Origin: Lycium barbarum | Taxonomy: Eukaryota > Streptophyta > Magnoliopsida > Solanales > Solanaceae | NCBI RefSeq assembly: GCF_019175385.1 | Contig: NC_083345.1 | Span: forward strand, 15,028,027-15,092,026 | DNA length: 64,000 nucleotides | Direction: 5' to 3' | In this document: positions 38,717-51,159 of the stretch, in pieces | Layout: the number at the start of each line of letters is the position of its first letter | Position numbering within the stretch: position 1 is the first letter of the stretch | The notes under the pieces: model-generated | Databases searched by the model: none | Told to the model about the DNA's origin: nothing | What the model saw: only the letters and a program-made list of their open reading frames with translations | Made by a program: the position numbers and the translations under genes

Positions 38717-39877
38717 TTAATATATATATATATATATATATATATTAGCATTACAAAAAAGAAAGGCAACCGCATTTCTAACTTTTTGAATAGAATCTTC
38801 AAAACACTCAAGATCATCTTTAACAATTAAGTTTAAAATGTGACAACTATATCTCACATGAAAAATATTTTTTAGCGGAGGGTTTAATTCCCTTTTTAAA
38901 AGGCCAACCGCCTTTGTATTATTAGAAACATTATCTAAAGCAATACAAAGTGTTTTTCTATAAATGTTAAAAAATCTCATAATAGTAGACATTGAATCCG
39001 CTATAAATTTTCTATCGTGACGACCTTTCCCTTCATCATATAAAAAAGCTATAATTCTTTTTTGCATAACCCAATTATCATCAACCCAATGACATGTAAT
39101 AGCAAAAAAATCTAACTTGTTAAGACTAAGACCCAAATCGGCGGTAAGAGAAACATTACAATTTAAAGAATTAAATACATGCCGCAAATAAAATCTATAT
39201 TTTTTATACAAATCTATAACATCTGCTCTACAAGTACTTCTAGGAATACCCTCAAATACCAGATTATAACAACGTTGAATGTAAGCAACAAACCCCAAAC
39301 CCGAAGGATAGGAAAATGGTAAACAATCATAAGCTACCATTTTAGTTATTTCTACACACTCTTTTTTCTTGTCATACTTAAAATTTTTACCGGTTCGTGG
39401 GTCTATCGTCATTTGAATATCCCTCACATTTGAACCCGTTTGCTCTCCCCAAACATCCATATGTTTATTTCTTATATGATTATTTAGTGTACCCGTTCCA
39501 CCATCCTTACTAGTTCCTTGCCTAAAAGCAAATACTTGTCCATATATGTTACATTTAGTTGTTTGGTTTTCCTTATCCTTAGTCATAAATTTCCAAATTT
39601 TAGCGGTTGGCTTACGAGTTCTAGGCGGTTTGTCTTGTGTATGTGATTGTGTAGGACCTGTATCTCCTATGGGATTTTGGGGGGCTTGTTTTTCATCATC
39701 ATCAATTTCATTAAAAGTGTCGGTATAATGTTGTTGCATTGCCTCATGATCTAAAAGTGGATTATTTCCACCAACATCAATACCTAAATTAGGTGTTTCT
39801 TCCACAAATGTTTCCTCATTAAAGCCACCCCTAACAATACCACTACTACCGGCACCACGTCTAAATCTCTTCGCCAT
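38717..39877 (-). pseudogene. hAT transposase, truncated (386 aa)
   Basis: The N-terminal part is a BED-type zinc finger near residues 95-140 (KIWKFMTK...HIRNKH). One of its paired cysteines is changed (CNIYG for the usual CxxC), so DNA binding is doubtful. The RNase H-like core follows: the SLTADLG region for the first acidic residue, IALDNVSNN for the second, and RYSCHILNLIVKDDLE. The last catalytic residue and the C-terminal hATC dimerisation domain are missing. The frame runs into an (AT)n tract read as Tyr-Ile repeats. A full hAT transposase is about 600-700 aa. It cannot be active alone. The promoter side was cut off by the Gypsy LTR 313 bp upstream. Confidence 0.85.
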
Positions 39878-40189
39878 TATTAAATAGAATTAATTTAAAT
39901 CACACTCAAATAAATCACAACAAATTAAATTGCGTAAATTAAGTTGCGAAAAATAAAGATAGAGTTGGAACGAAGGTACCACATTGCCGGACTAATTTCC
40001 AACAAAGTGAAGGCGGCTAGAATTGCAAATCCACCAAAGCTACTTTGGATTGTTGCAAAATCACCAACTCCACCAACAATATTATAATTGCAAAATTAAT
40101 AATTGAAACTATAATAAGACTTTATAATATTTAATTGAGAGAAATTTAAAGTGGCTAATTGTTGCAAAGTAACTATACTTGAGAGATTG

Positions 40190-42908
40190 TGTAACACCCC
40201 GCATCTGGAACTCAGTTTATGCTCATATCATTAGAGTTCTAGTGGAAACACTGAAGGTTTGAGCGTTTGCGAAAATGGTTGATAGGCCTATTTCGGGCAG
40301 CGATAACTCCTTGATCCGTTTAGAATCTGGAAGAACTTCCTTGATGAAAGTTGTAGCCCTATTAAATAGCTTTCCAACGGTATATTATGGGGATTAACGG
40401 ACATCAGTGCAAAGAGTTATGCCCATTTGACTGGAGCCTGTTCGCTGGAAAATTCGTCTGCGTTACGGTGACGTTACGGACCGTAACTCGTGTTACGGGC
40501 CGTAACAGTGAGCCGTAACACAGAGAAAATTTCCAGAACCTCACTGGAAATTTCCTCCAAGATACGGTCCGTCCTTCGTGTTACGGACCGTAACAGTGGA
40601 CCGTAACACGGGGAAAATTTCCAGAACCTTATTGGAAATTTTCACCAAGGTACGACACCAAGTTACGGTCCGTCCTTTGTGTTACGGGACCGTAACATGG
40701 GGCGTATCTTGGTCCGCAATTACGTTTCGGGTCACCTGATTTCGGGAGGCCATAACCCTATCATAACTTGGGAATTTGGGAAAACTCAAAGAACGAAAGT
40801 TGTAGATAATTGAAATACCTTTCCAACCATAGGTCGTGGGTTCACAGGTGACATCAGGATAAGGAGATATGGACGTTTTAAGACAGAAAAGTCCAACCCG
40901 TTTTCAAGTTGGGTCAAACCCATTTCCCCTTGGTATATAAGGGAAATGTTAACCCTAGCAGCCCTCAATTCCCACAAATTTCAGATTTTTAGAGAGAGAA
41001 AGTGAGAGAGAGGAGAACTAGAGAGAGAAAGTAGAGAATCAACCAAATTTAAGGCCCCGAATCCCGAAGCTCGTGAAGGATAAAGTGTAGTACAAGCTGT
41101 TGCCGTCATTTTAAGCTAAAGATCGGACTTGGGGGTGTTGATTTCGTGGTGACTACCCAAAAAGGTAATGTTTCTACTCCCTAATCATTATAGTTGTGAA
41201 TTGATGAATTCTTGGGAGAATAATAATTGGGTTTGATGAAGAGAATTATATGAACTATGCTAGAGTTGTTGGATTGTTGACTTGGGATTGTTGTATTCAT
41301 ATGGGGGATGAAGAATGATGTTAATTACATCTAATTAAGATTGTAGAATTTGCTAGAAGTAACAGAATGGGGATTGGGTGAAGAAAACCCCATTAATGAG
41401 GGTTATAGAGCTTCATGCCCACTAAGTGTTTGATAAAATGCTTAGATGAACGAAACATGGATATTGTTGCTAATATAGAATCCCTATGACTTGTATTGCT
41501 ATAGATTGAAGTTGAAGGGATTGAAGAACATTGTGATACGCTCAAAAGCGGGAAGTTAAGGTATGTAGAACTTCCATCAACATGTGGGAATCTTTACGTT
41601 CTTCCCCATGATCCGTTTCGTAAAATCTATGAAGTTCAAATCCTAGGGATTTAAACCCAACATATTGGTAGCCCGTAATTATGGATGTATGTACATGAAT
41701 TCCGTATCTATGTTCGTTATTGTATTTCCTAATCTTCCATTACGGATATTAGGGATCCTAGCCTAATCCATGAATCATGAATTCTTCCTCATGTGTTCTC
41801 ATTATGTTCATATGAAATTGTATGATTTTATTTTACAAATCACCAGCATGTTTTCAAGTCAAATACAAATATATGATTATGAACTATTGTATTCCTGATG
41901 ATCAAGTACATGTTTACAAGTTATTCCATGAAAACATGTTTACAAGTTATTTCGTGAAATCATGATTTCAAGACAAGTACAAGTTAATTCAAGAAAATCA
42001 TGGGCTTCTTAGCCAACTATATTATGTTAAATGTTTTTGGGAGTTGCACAAATTACCGAGAAGGCTCAGATAGCCTGAAACTATGTAGCCACCATAGGAC
42101 AAGGATCGCTCCGCCTAGTTAGGACGATACCTTAATTTCACACTGAATGGTTCCATCAGGTACGTTACTACCTTATACCCTGGCAAGGTATAGGGGCTCT
42201 GCTGGTCCGGCGAGGTACCAGACTCCACGTATCCACGTGGTGATATTATGTGTCGGTTTATGAAATGCTCTCCCTACTTATCATGTTTTACTCATGTCAT
42301 ATATATATATATGTACTCATGCTCATGCTCATGTTCCTGTCCAAGTTTTCAGTTTCAGTTCTTATCATGTTATCTCATGTTCCATGTTGTTCTTCCGGTT
42401 GCTTTACATACCAGTACATTCAATGTGCTGAAGTCCCCTATTATTTCCCGGGGGCCTGTATTTCACGATGCAGGTACGGATTTACAGGACGACGCTTCTG
42501 ATCATTAGGATTTGTACGTACCAGCGTATTGGTGAGCCCCATCTCATTCGGGGTTTAGACATTGTATTTCTTTAATTAATTATGCATCTAAAGGTATGCT
42601 GGGGGCCTTGTCCCAGCAAGTATGTTTTCCAGTCAGACTCATGATAGAGGTTTCATAGACTAGACAAGTCAGTTATGTCATGTCAGACATTCAGAGTTGT
42701 ATAGCCAGTTTGGTTCACTCATGTTTAAACAAGTATTTTATTAAGTATTATGACCTACCATGTTTTATAAAGGCTCATCATGCATTCACGTTATATTTCC
42801 GCTCATGTATGCATCATGATGATTCAGCAAGTCATGTGGTTCGCTCGGTCACATGCAGTCAGGCACCGAGTGCCGTGTTACGTCCAGGCCATGGTTCGGG
42901 GCGTGACA
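40190..42908 (+). mobile_element. Solo LTR of a Gypsy chromovirus (2719 bp)
   Basis: The LTR starts TGTAACACCCCGCATCTGG and ends CGGGGCGTGACA. The perfect 5-bp repeat GATTG flanks it (40185-40189 and 42909-42913). There is no internal region between LTR and flank, so this is a solo LTR. It is near-identical to the full LTR at 53642-56361. A TATA box (tatataa, 40934-40940) precedes a GA-rich leader. The short reading frames inside are not genes. Confidence 0.9.
40460..40700. repeat. Cluster of GTTACGG(A/G)CCGTAAC palindromes in LTR
   Basis: Within the LTR U3 region the palindrome TTACGGNCCGTAA and half-sites (ccgtaacacgg, tacggtccgtcc) recur at least six times. They are interleaved with two copies of gaaaatttccagaacct. 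The same cluster is in the other LTR at about 53915-54150. Confidence 0.75.
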
Positions 42909-44485
42909 GATTGAGAGAAAGAGAAGAGTGAATTGGTGTGGATTAAAATGGAAATGGAGAGGGGTTTATATAGGGGTGGGGGATGAGTTAAAGTGTTAAA
43001 AAAAAGTTTAGGGGGTTGGGGGGGCCAAAATGGGGGTTTGGAACCGTTTGGCAACGGCCATTTTTGCAAATGGACCGTTGGCCAACGGTCCAGCCCACAG
43101 TCCAACGGCTACATTTTTTTTTTAATTCTAACCGGTTTAACGGGTCCGGTTCCGACCCCAAAAAAATTGAAACCGAACCGGTATATATTAAACGGTTGAC
43201 CGGTTACACCTGTTCCGGTTCCGGTTCCAGTTTTACCGATCCGGTTACCGGTTTGAACCAGTTAACCAGAACCGGTTGACGGGCTTAGTTCCAGCAAATG
43301 AAAATTTAGTATATTCCTTATGCTCAAGTTAATACTCCTGTTGCATCTATAATTTGTCATCCGCTAACGATTGAATTAATGTCACATACCTTTCTATTTT
43401 TGAAAAAAAGTTCATTCAGCAATAGTTGGACAGATATTTCCAACTTCTTTCAAAATCATGTGCAATTGTTATCTAAATAGTTCTTGATTTGAGCCATTTG
43501 AGAAAATGGGTTCAGCAGCTACAACTTTAGCCTTATTGCGTAACTTGGCACACTCGTAAATATCTGCTAAACCGGACATTCTTCTTGTCTTTTATTTTCC
43601 TTTCAAGACCTTTTCAACCTCAAATCATAACTTTTTCGTTGAGATGGGAACAAAACAAATTTGGTTCACAGACTTTTCAACGTTTAGATACGTGATAGTT
43701 TCAAATAAATAACATAAAAAGAAATATGACATCACTCTTAACAAAGAGGTGGGGTTGGGCTCACTAGTAGGAGCCCGTTTGGATGGGCTTATGGTTTTTG
43801 AGAACTCATGCTTTGGCTTAAAAACAGGGGAAAATTACGTGACTTTTTATCCTTTTAAGAGTTTGAACATAATTAGCACAACTGTTAAAGTTTGTCAAAG
43901 ATATCAGTTTTTATTACCTTTTTAAAAATATTAGAAAAAAAACTACCGGATAATTGGAACATGTAAAAATTGTATTCCAAGATCCAGTTATATTTTCTTC
44001 ATGTTTGTCATTTTTTTTTCTCTCTCTCTATTTAACTTATACACTCCCTTTATATACATGGTATGATTCAATTATAAGATAATTTTATTGAGGTATGATA
44101 TAATATACATGGTATAATTAGTCTTTATAGGTATACTGATGTATTTTATACATAGTATAATTTAACATATACTATGATATTAACGTATACTATTAAATAT
44201 AATATGCATGGTATAATTCATTTTTAGATGTATACTGATGTATTTTATACATAGTATAATATAATAAATATAATATACGGCAAAATCAAATTACTTATAT
44301 GGAAAGAAACTAGGAACACAATTGTTGGTGTGAAGATAACTTTTTTAACAAAAATGACAGGAAGAGAATCAAGGTTGTTAATGAGTGGCCATAATATCAC
44401 CCAACTACATTCCTCTAATAGAGGAATCATTACAATATGTAACTCCTTATTGCCCGTCAATGTTGATTAAATAATTCTGCTAAGA
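42909..44485. repeat. Tandem-duplicated flank, copy 1
   Basis: This starts at the target duplication GATTG, covers the right end of the hAT element (to 43287), its target site and about 1.2 kb of host DNA. It breaks at 44485 directly into the middle of an LTR with a 3-bp microhomology (AGA). It is almost identical to 56362-57937. The host part holds the left end of a MITE (gagcccgtttggatgggctt at 43771) and repeats of tgtattttatacatagtat. There is no gene. Confidence 0.88.
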
Positions 44486-45171
44486 CTCCACGTATCCACG
44501 TGGTGATATTATGTGTCGGTTTATGAAATGCTCTCCCTACTTATCATGTTTTACTCATGTCATATATATATATATGTACTCATGCTCATGCTCATGTTCC
44601 TGTCCAAGTTTTCAGTTTCAGTTCTTATCATGTTATCTCATGTTCCATGTTGTTCTTCCGGTTGCTTTACATACCAGTACATTCAATGTGCTGACGTCCC
44701 CTATTATTTCCCGGGGGCCTGTATTTCACGATGCAGGTACGGATTTACAGTACGACGCTTCTGATCATTAGGATTTGTACGTACCAGCGTATTAGTGAGC
44801 CCCATCTCATTCGGGGTTTAGACATTGTATTTCTTTAATTAATTATGCATCTAAAGGTATGCTGGGGGCCTTGTCCCAGCAAGTATGTTTTCTAGTCAGA
44901 CTCATGATAGAGGTTTCATTGACTAGACAAGTCAGTTATGTCATATCAGACATTCGGAGTTGTATAGCCATTTTGGTTCACTCATGTTTAAACAAGTATT
45001 TTATTAAGTATTATGACCTACCATGTTTTATAAAGGCTCATCATGCATTCACGTTATATTTCCGCTCATGTATGCATCATGATGATTCAGCAAGTCATGT
45101 GGTTCGCTCGGTCACATGCAGTCAGGCACCGAGTGCCGTGTTACGTCCAGGCCATGGTTCGGGGCGTGACA
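44485..45171 (+). mobile_element. Truncated 5' LTR (last 687 bp)
   Basis: This is identical in position to 42222-42908 of the solo LTR, ends CGTGACA and leads straight into the primer-binding site. The first ~2.0 kb of the LTR, including its TATA box, are missing. Confidence 0.9.
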
Positions 45172-45176
45172 AAGCT

Positions 45177-45189
45177 TGGTATCAAAGCC
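45177..45189 (+). other. Primer-binding site (initiator Met-tRNA)
   Basis: TGGTATCAAAGCC lies 5 bases after the LTR end. It resembles the usual plant tRNA-iMet primer site TGGTATCAGAGCC with one change. Confidence 0.7.
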
Positions 45190-45388
45190 TAGGTTCAAGG
45201 ATCTTTAGGGAGTCTATGAAACCGTGTCCAGTGGGGTCTCTTTTATACGTGTGAGGGCCCCACACATATAAACAGTTGACCACCAAGACATTCAGGATTG
45301 TCTCATTTCTTTCATATTCTAGATCGTGCAGTTAGAGCAATATTTTTAGGATGGCTTCCTAATTCGTGCGTGTACGAGTTTTCAGAAA

Positions 45389-46972
45389 ATGCCTTACAAA
45401 AGAACGTACAAGAAGAAAAACACAGTCACCAGCCAAAGGGCTGCCGCTGAAGTAGCTCACGAAGATACTGTTCCGATTCAGGCAACAGCTCCAACCGCCT
45501 CTACAGTTACACCTCCTAGTGCTTCAGACGGGGATGTTAGGAGTGCTATCAACATGCTCACCCAGCTGGTAGCAGCTCAGGCCCAACGTCAGGAATCTGG
45601 GTCAAGTTCAGGAGGTAATGAAGAGTCTTCTAAGACGAAGGATTTTCTCAGAATGAATCCCCTTGTTTTTATAGGGACAAAGAAAGATGAAGACCCTCAG
45701 GACTACATTGATGATCTCCAAAAGATCTTCAGGATTATGACAGTTACAGAAATCGAAGCAGCTACTTTTGGAGCTCATCAGCTGCAGAGCATTGCTAACA
45801 CGTGGTATGAATCTTGGGAATTGTCCCGAGGTGAGAATGCGCCTGATGCTACATGGGATGAATTTGCTAGTGCATTCCTAGACCACTTTATGCCAGTAGA
45901 GGTCAGAGAGGCTAAGGCTGAACAATTCCTGAAGCTCAAACAAAATGGCAGGCCAGTTCAAGATTACTATTTGGAGTTCGTTAGCCTGGCTAAGCATGCC
46001 CCACACATGTTACCCGATATGAGGGCAAGAGTAAGAAGATTCGTTGGAGGTCTTGATTCCCATTTGTATGATGGAGCCAATATTATTGCACAGAATGGGA
46101 CAATGACTATTTCCAAGATGGTTGCTTTTGTACAGGGCAATGAGACAAGGCTGAAGGAGGAAGAAGCCTTACAGAAAGAGAAAGACAAGGAGTTCAACAA
46201 GAGGGTCAAGTCTACTGGACAGTTCAGCGGGAACCGAAACAGGAAATTCTTTAAGAACAGGTCAGCAGTACCTGCTTCGTCCACAGCAAGTGCCCCACAT
46301 CCTAAGTTCCGCAATGATAAGAAGCAGAATTTCAGACCATCAAGTTCGTACTCTCAGGCTAGTGGGGGTCAGTCGACTTATACTTATCCGATGTGCGGCA
46401 AGTGTAATAAGAGGCACTTAGGTGATTGTCGTGTGGGTACTGATGCCTGTTTTAGATGTGGTCAGAAGGGCCATTTTCAGAAAGACTGTCCATCCACCAG
46501 ACAGGGTACTAGAGGTAATGTGACGCAATCCATAAATTCAGCAGTCCCTCGCAATAATCAGGCCCAGCAGGGGAACAATGCAGCTAGATCTGGAAACGCA
46601 AGCGGGGGGCGAAACCGTTTGTATGCATTGACAGGCCGTCAGGATACAGAAGCTCGTGCAGATGTTGTTACAGGTACTCTAACAGTTTTCACTTTCGACG
46701 TATATGCCCTTATTGACCCAGGATCCACCCTATCTTATGTAACCCCTTTTGTTGCTAAGAAATTTGGTATTGAACCTGAAAAATTGTATGAACCCTTTGA
46801 GGTGTCCACCCCCGTTGGGGAATCACTCACAGTTAGACATATGTATAGGGGTTGCCCAGTTTTAGTCTACCACCGCAGAACCATAGCTGATTTAGCGGAA
46901 TTAGAAATGGTAGACTTCGATGTGATCATGGGTATGGATTGGTTAGCTTCATGTTGTTATACCCCATTTTAA
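45389..46972 (+). CDS. gag: Gypsy Gag plus protease (interrupted polyprotein)
   Basis: This is the N-terminal part of a Ty3/Gypsy chromovirus polyprotein, 527 codons as it stands. Residues about 95-230 form the Gag capsid domain (DYIDDLQKIF, WDEFASAFLDHF, VQDYYLEFVSLAKH). The stretch around residue 330 (CGKCNKRHLGDC) and the knuckle CFRCGQKGHFQKDC (CX2CX4HX4C) bind RNA. The aspartic protease has the active-site block LIDPGSTLSYV. The frame is clean up to MGMDWLASC. There a foreign insertion begins, and the last five residues and the stop are read from it. The sequence resumes at 51160. Truncation plus the missing RNase H region make the element unable to move on its own. Confidence 0.9.
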   Translation: MPYKRTYKKKNTVTSQRAAAEVAHEDTVPIQATAPTASTVTPPSASDGDVRSAINMLTQLVAAQAQRQESGSSSGGNEESSKTKDFLRMNPLVFIGTKKDEDPQDYIDDLQKIFRIMTVTEIEAATFGAHQLQSIANTWYESWELSRGENAPDATWDEFASAFLDHFMPVEVREAKAEQFLKLKQNGRPVQDYYLEFVSLAKHAPHMLPDMRARVRRFVGGLDSHLYDGANIIAQNGTMTISKMVAFVQGNETRLKEEEALQKEKDKEFNKRVKSTGQFSGNRNRKFFKNRSAVPASSTASAPHPKFRNDKKQNFRPSSSYSQASGGQSTYTYPMCGKCNKRHLGDCRVGTDACFRCGQKGHFQKDCPSTRQGTRGNVTQSINSAVPRNNQAQQGNNAARSGNASGGRNRLYALTGRQDTEARADVVTGTLTVFTFDVYALIDPGSTLSYVTPFVAKKFGIEPEKLYEPFEVSTPVGESLTVRHMYRGCPVLVYHRRTIADLAELEMVDFDVIMGMDWLASCCYTPF

Positions 46973-49900
46973 CCGGGCTAAAGTAGAGTACAACATATTG
47001 GAGATTCCTGTTTTTGTTTATGTTTTAAGGAGTCACCACCTAATTATTTATGGTGAATTAGGACACCTAAAGTTCATTAAAGTTATGTTTAAAGTTAACT
47101 CTGTTTAAGATCTGCGAAACTTAAGATTCTAGGTAAGGGTTCAATTAGTCTAAAGGGAAGGTATTAGGCATCCTTTAAGACCCATTAACAATGGTTAACC
47201 GACCGTACTTATAATTAATTAGGCTAAGTGCAAATATTGTATTATAGAAAAAAGAAAGTAGCTTTGTAAGTATGCTTAAAGTTATAGATAGATATGTAAG
47301 AATGCTACTTAAAATAGAACTTGTAGAAAATAATAATTTGTATAAAAGGGTACTTTTAATGCTATTTTGAAATACTTATAAATGTTGTTAAGGTTTTGAG
47401 ACGAAAGTAATAATAGCTTTGTTTAAAATAATACTTGTAGAAAATAGCAATTGCATAAAAGAGTTTAGTTAAAAATAAACTAAAAGAAAGCGGGACATGT
47501 AATGTTTATATGTGGAGGAAATGACTAAAATTTAAAAGAGTTATTTAATAAAGTTTTAAAAGTTATTCTAGATAAATATGTATTTCAGTGTGTATTTCTA
47601 AGTGTTGAAAAAGAACTAAAAGCGAAAGGGTTGTTCGTTGAATTAGTTTGCCTTTTGTTCCTTAGAGTAAGCTAACATTAGTGTAAGATTTGCGATGTTT
47701 TAAGTTTCTAAAATAGTACGCATGGATTATTATTCCCTAAGCCAAAAGATGTAATCATGCTATTTTGAAAATCAATTACTCAAATAAATGTTATAGATAC
47801 TATATATAGTTTAGAACATAAATAGAAGTGAATGTAATTTTGTGGAATTAACTACCCATAACTAAACTAGAACCCTTAATGTTACTAAAGTTTATTTTAA
47901 TTAACAAGCATAAATGTTAGTCATACAATACATGTTAAATGCACACAGAAAATGAAAAATAGAGGGATAGATATAATATAAATGGGATCGGCCCATTTGG
48001 ATTGCTGTGATCCATTTGCAGCTGGGCTTCGGCCCAGTAACAGTTTTTATTTGTTGCTGCTGTTGTCACGCCTATTGGGCTTCGGCCCAGATTTTATTTC
48101 CCTTGTTTGGCTGCGAATTGGCTGCTACTATATGGGGGCTAACTCGAGGAATGTTACGTTGGGCCTTTAGCCCAACACCGAATGCGGGAGGTGACGAGTC
48201 CTCGAACTCGTATGCGATGGTCATGCATAAAAACAAAAGAAAAAAAAAGGATTAGTACAATGAGGATTTGTAATACCTATACTTCAGACATAAGAACAAA
48301 GAAAGGGCAGCAGCCGAACAAGAAAGAACAAGGAAATCATTACATAAATAATGGTAGCCCAAAACAAAGCTCACTGCCGGAACTGATGACATATAGAACT
48401 TAATTAAAATGGGCAGTAAGGCCCAACATCAACAAAACAGTTAGAAGAAGATAAATTCAGGCCTATAATCACGTTCCAGCAATTAAAGAAACAAAAGAGC
48501 AGGGCAAATTCAATCTCCAATATAAATGACTCGTGTAATGTCCACAAGCGCACAAATGGGCTCAAGTTTATCAAAGAAATAGTCATATAGAGTGCAGTTG
48601 GTATATCGGCTATCTCGGCAACATCACATGACTTTATTAAATTTAATATGATGTGGACGAACATTTCCAGATATTAAACTGACTTAAGATCCTTTTAAAA
48701 CCTTCGTGGCATGTTCTGATGAAATGGCAGCAGGCAGATGGTATTAGTTTCATATTTTAAGGGAAGCATATGGCACACCGAATGTCAAATCAGTCAATTA
48801 AAAATCAAATGACATGCCATTCCAAACCTCAACAAATGTAGCTATATATGCAGTGCACAGGTTGATTGTATACTTTATCATCAAAACAAATTTCTTACAG
48901 ATTTGCCTAATTCATTAGCTACCTTGGGTTGTTAATGACTCCCATTTTGATTTAAATTAATGCAGAGATGGCTCAAAGCAATCAAAAGAGAAACTATTCA
49001 TATGCTAACCGGGACATACAAAAGGTAGGATATGTCAAGTAGAGAGAACGACTATATGCTTAGACAGAAATCCTGCTCAACAAACATACACATTCAAGTC
49101 TTCATTCCAATCAGTGGATACTATACTCATAAAGTAAAAAATGGCCAGAACTTTCCACCAGCTAATAGGCATGAAAATATAGAGGTATCTAAGCTATACA
49201 CAGAGTGATATTCAACAGAGGGAATGGACTTATTTACCACTCGCATACATGTATTTAGAAGTTCAAAATTTAAGCAAGGTTCATATACATAAAGACAGTT
49301 TGACCGAACATTCACACTAAACGAACGCGGTTAATTAAAGCTAAATACGACCAGTGAACTGAAATATAAACCGATTGTATATATTAACTAAACATGATTG
49401 AAGATCCGACCTAATCAGACAACAAGTCAATCAAGAGCTGGAAACTGGAATTAACTAGACCAAATTAAGACATAAACATGCAGGACTGTTAATTGCTAGA
49501 CCGGAAAAACTAAACTAAGATGTGAACGTATGGATGTTACTAAAAAAAAACCGAAGCTAAACCAATTAAAACATGAATATGCCTAATCCAAACTAATCAA
49601 AATATGCACAATCCTGCTGAGTTACTAAACTACAACCCGACCAACTGAAAATGAAACAAGGTTTAATACATGACTTATTAATGAAGCTAAACACAGAATT
49701 CAGATTTAAAACCAAACGGAATTCAACAACCGATATCGACATGTTGCATAATCATTCTATCATATCCAAATCTAAATAAATTAATTGTATAACAGAATAC
49801 ATTATTTAAGACAAATAGGGCAAAAGAGGGACAGTGCTGACCTGCTTTAATCATATACATAATATACCCAAGATATATACACCATGGCATGTATATCAGA

Positions 49901-51159
49901 TGTATATCGAATGTATATGCTCTTCTTACTTTGATAAACCACTGTATATCCTATGTATATTAGACCTTAAATAAGTTCTAAGTCCTGTAAATCTCATCTA
50001 ATCATCCAAACTAACAGACATCTTTCAAATTTCATCTTAACGATCGTTATTCTATCCTAACAGCATCCAAACATCAAACAAATAACGCGACGACAAAGAA
50101 ACTTCATAACCACTAAGCATATGGCAGAATAAGCTAAAATCTTAAACAAACAGAGATTAAAGATCGCGAGTGACAAATATATCGAAGTTTACCTGTTTTG
50201 CGCGCAATGAACTGGGATGTCGAAGAGGCCTCGAATCTACGCTCGAACGCGACGAACTCGAAATCGATTAAAGAAACTAAAGTTTCAAACAGAGAATGAA
50301 AGTAAAATAGAGTAGTTGTTCGCTGTGTTTGTTGATTAAAATTGGTGTTTGATAGGGAATTTTTAGTTCCAGCTCTCTGTCGATTCGGGTTTCTCGCTAA
50401 TCAAAATCCTCTCTGTTCTAAACCCCCCCTTTTTTGTTCGATCTCCCTCTCTCTTTATAGAGTGAGGAGAGGGGAGCGTGTGAGAGAGGAGTGGGGAACA
50501 GCGTGTGGGGGCAACGGAAAGTGGATGTGGCAGAGGCATGGGAGAGGAGTATGGGTGAGAGGAGGAGTGTCGGGTGATGTGGGGGGAACGTGAGGAGAGA
50601 GAGAACGGAGGAAGAAGCAGAAGAGAGAGAAGGGAGCGGGGCGTGGGAGAAAAATGGGGCGGGCGGCTGAAGAGGAGAAAGAGTGAAGGAGTTAGGTTTA
50701 GGGATTTAGGGTAAGGAGGGAGAATAAGGAATGGGCTTGGGTAATTATTCGGTTGGGCTGGGCCGGGTAAGGAGTAATGGGCTGGATGTTATGGGCCATA
50801 AATTGGATTAAAATGTGGGTTGGGTATAAAAATGTGGGTTTGTTTATTTGAGTATGAAAATAATTTTGTATTTGTATTTTGGGCCATTAATTTGGCTAAA
50901 ACATATTGGTCCTTCCTCCGCTATTTTAATTATTTTTGGGCTTCTAATTTAATAACTGGCATAATATATATTATGTAAAGACAATAAATAATTAATATGT
51001 AGAAAACTAGATATTTTGCAAAGTGTTGTCTTGTAATTAATTTAACGATTCCAAACCCGAAAATGAAACGATGACGAACATTTAAAATTTGTGATAAAGT
51101 AATGCTCATAATGTTTAAAAATAGGAGTAGTGAAAATAATAGTAGTGAAAAATAATAGT
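46955..51159 (+). mobile_element. 4.2-kb LTR-like insertion inside the Gypsy pol
   Basis: It interrupts the codon series TGT|TAT of the conserved LASCYAT stretch. It starts TGTTATACCCCATTTTAACC, shares several blocks with the insertion ending at 31791 (ggtaagggttcaa, gggaaggtattaggcatcct, gagtcaccacctaatta), and contains a purine-rich zone (50460-50720) preceded by CT-rich sequence. No transposon protein is encoded. The start resembles long LTRs of a large Solanaceae gypsy family (possibly Tat/Ogre type, from memory). It may be a solo LTR. The right end lacks CA and no clean target duplication is visible. Small frames inside (for example 47982-48255 and 50342-50593) are not supported as genes. 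Confidence 0.6.

Larger units (their letters stand above)
38464..43287 (-). mobile_element. hAT transposon, split by a Gypsy solo LTR
   Basis: Terminal inverted repeats start TAAGCCCGTCAACCGGTT at 38464 and end AACCGGTTGACGGGCTTA at 43287. The flanks GTTCCCGC (38456-38463) and GTTCCAGC (43288-43295) form an 8-bp target duplication with one difference. Subterminal regions are dense in ccggtt/aaccgg words. Without the LTR insertion (40190-42908 plus the duplicated GATTG) the element is about 2.1 kb. It encodes a truncated transposase on the minus strand. The right end is duplicated at 56741. Confidence 0.85.

Noticed and set aside
42248..42508. Repeated 83-86 codon frames here, at 44511-44771 and at 55703-55954
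   Set aside because: They lie at the same place in three copies of one LTR. Their similarity is due to LTR identity, and the sequence (catgctcatgctcatg) is repetitive.
46980..51120. A host gene with promoter, leader and introns inside the 4.2-kb insertion
   Set aside because: The TATA-like and purine-rich parts look promoter-like, but no exon with recognisable protein exists and the start is shared with another repeat copy.
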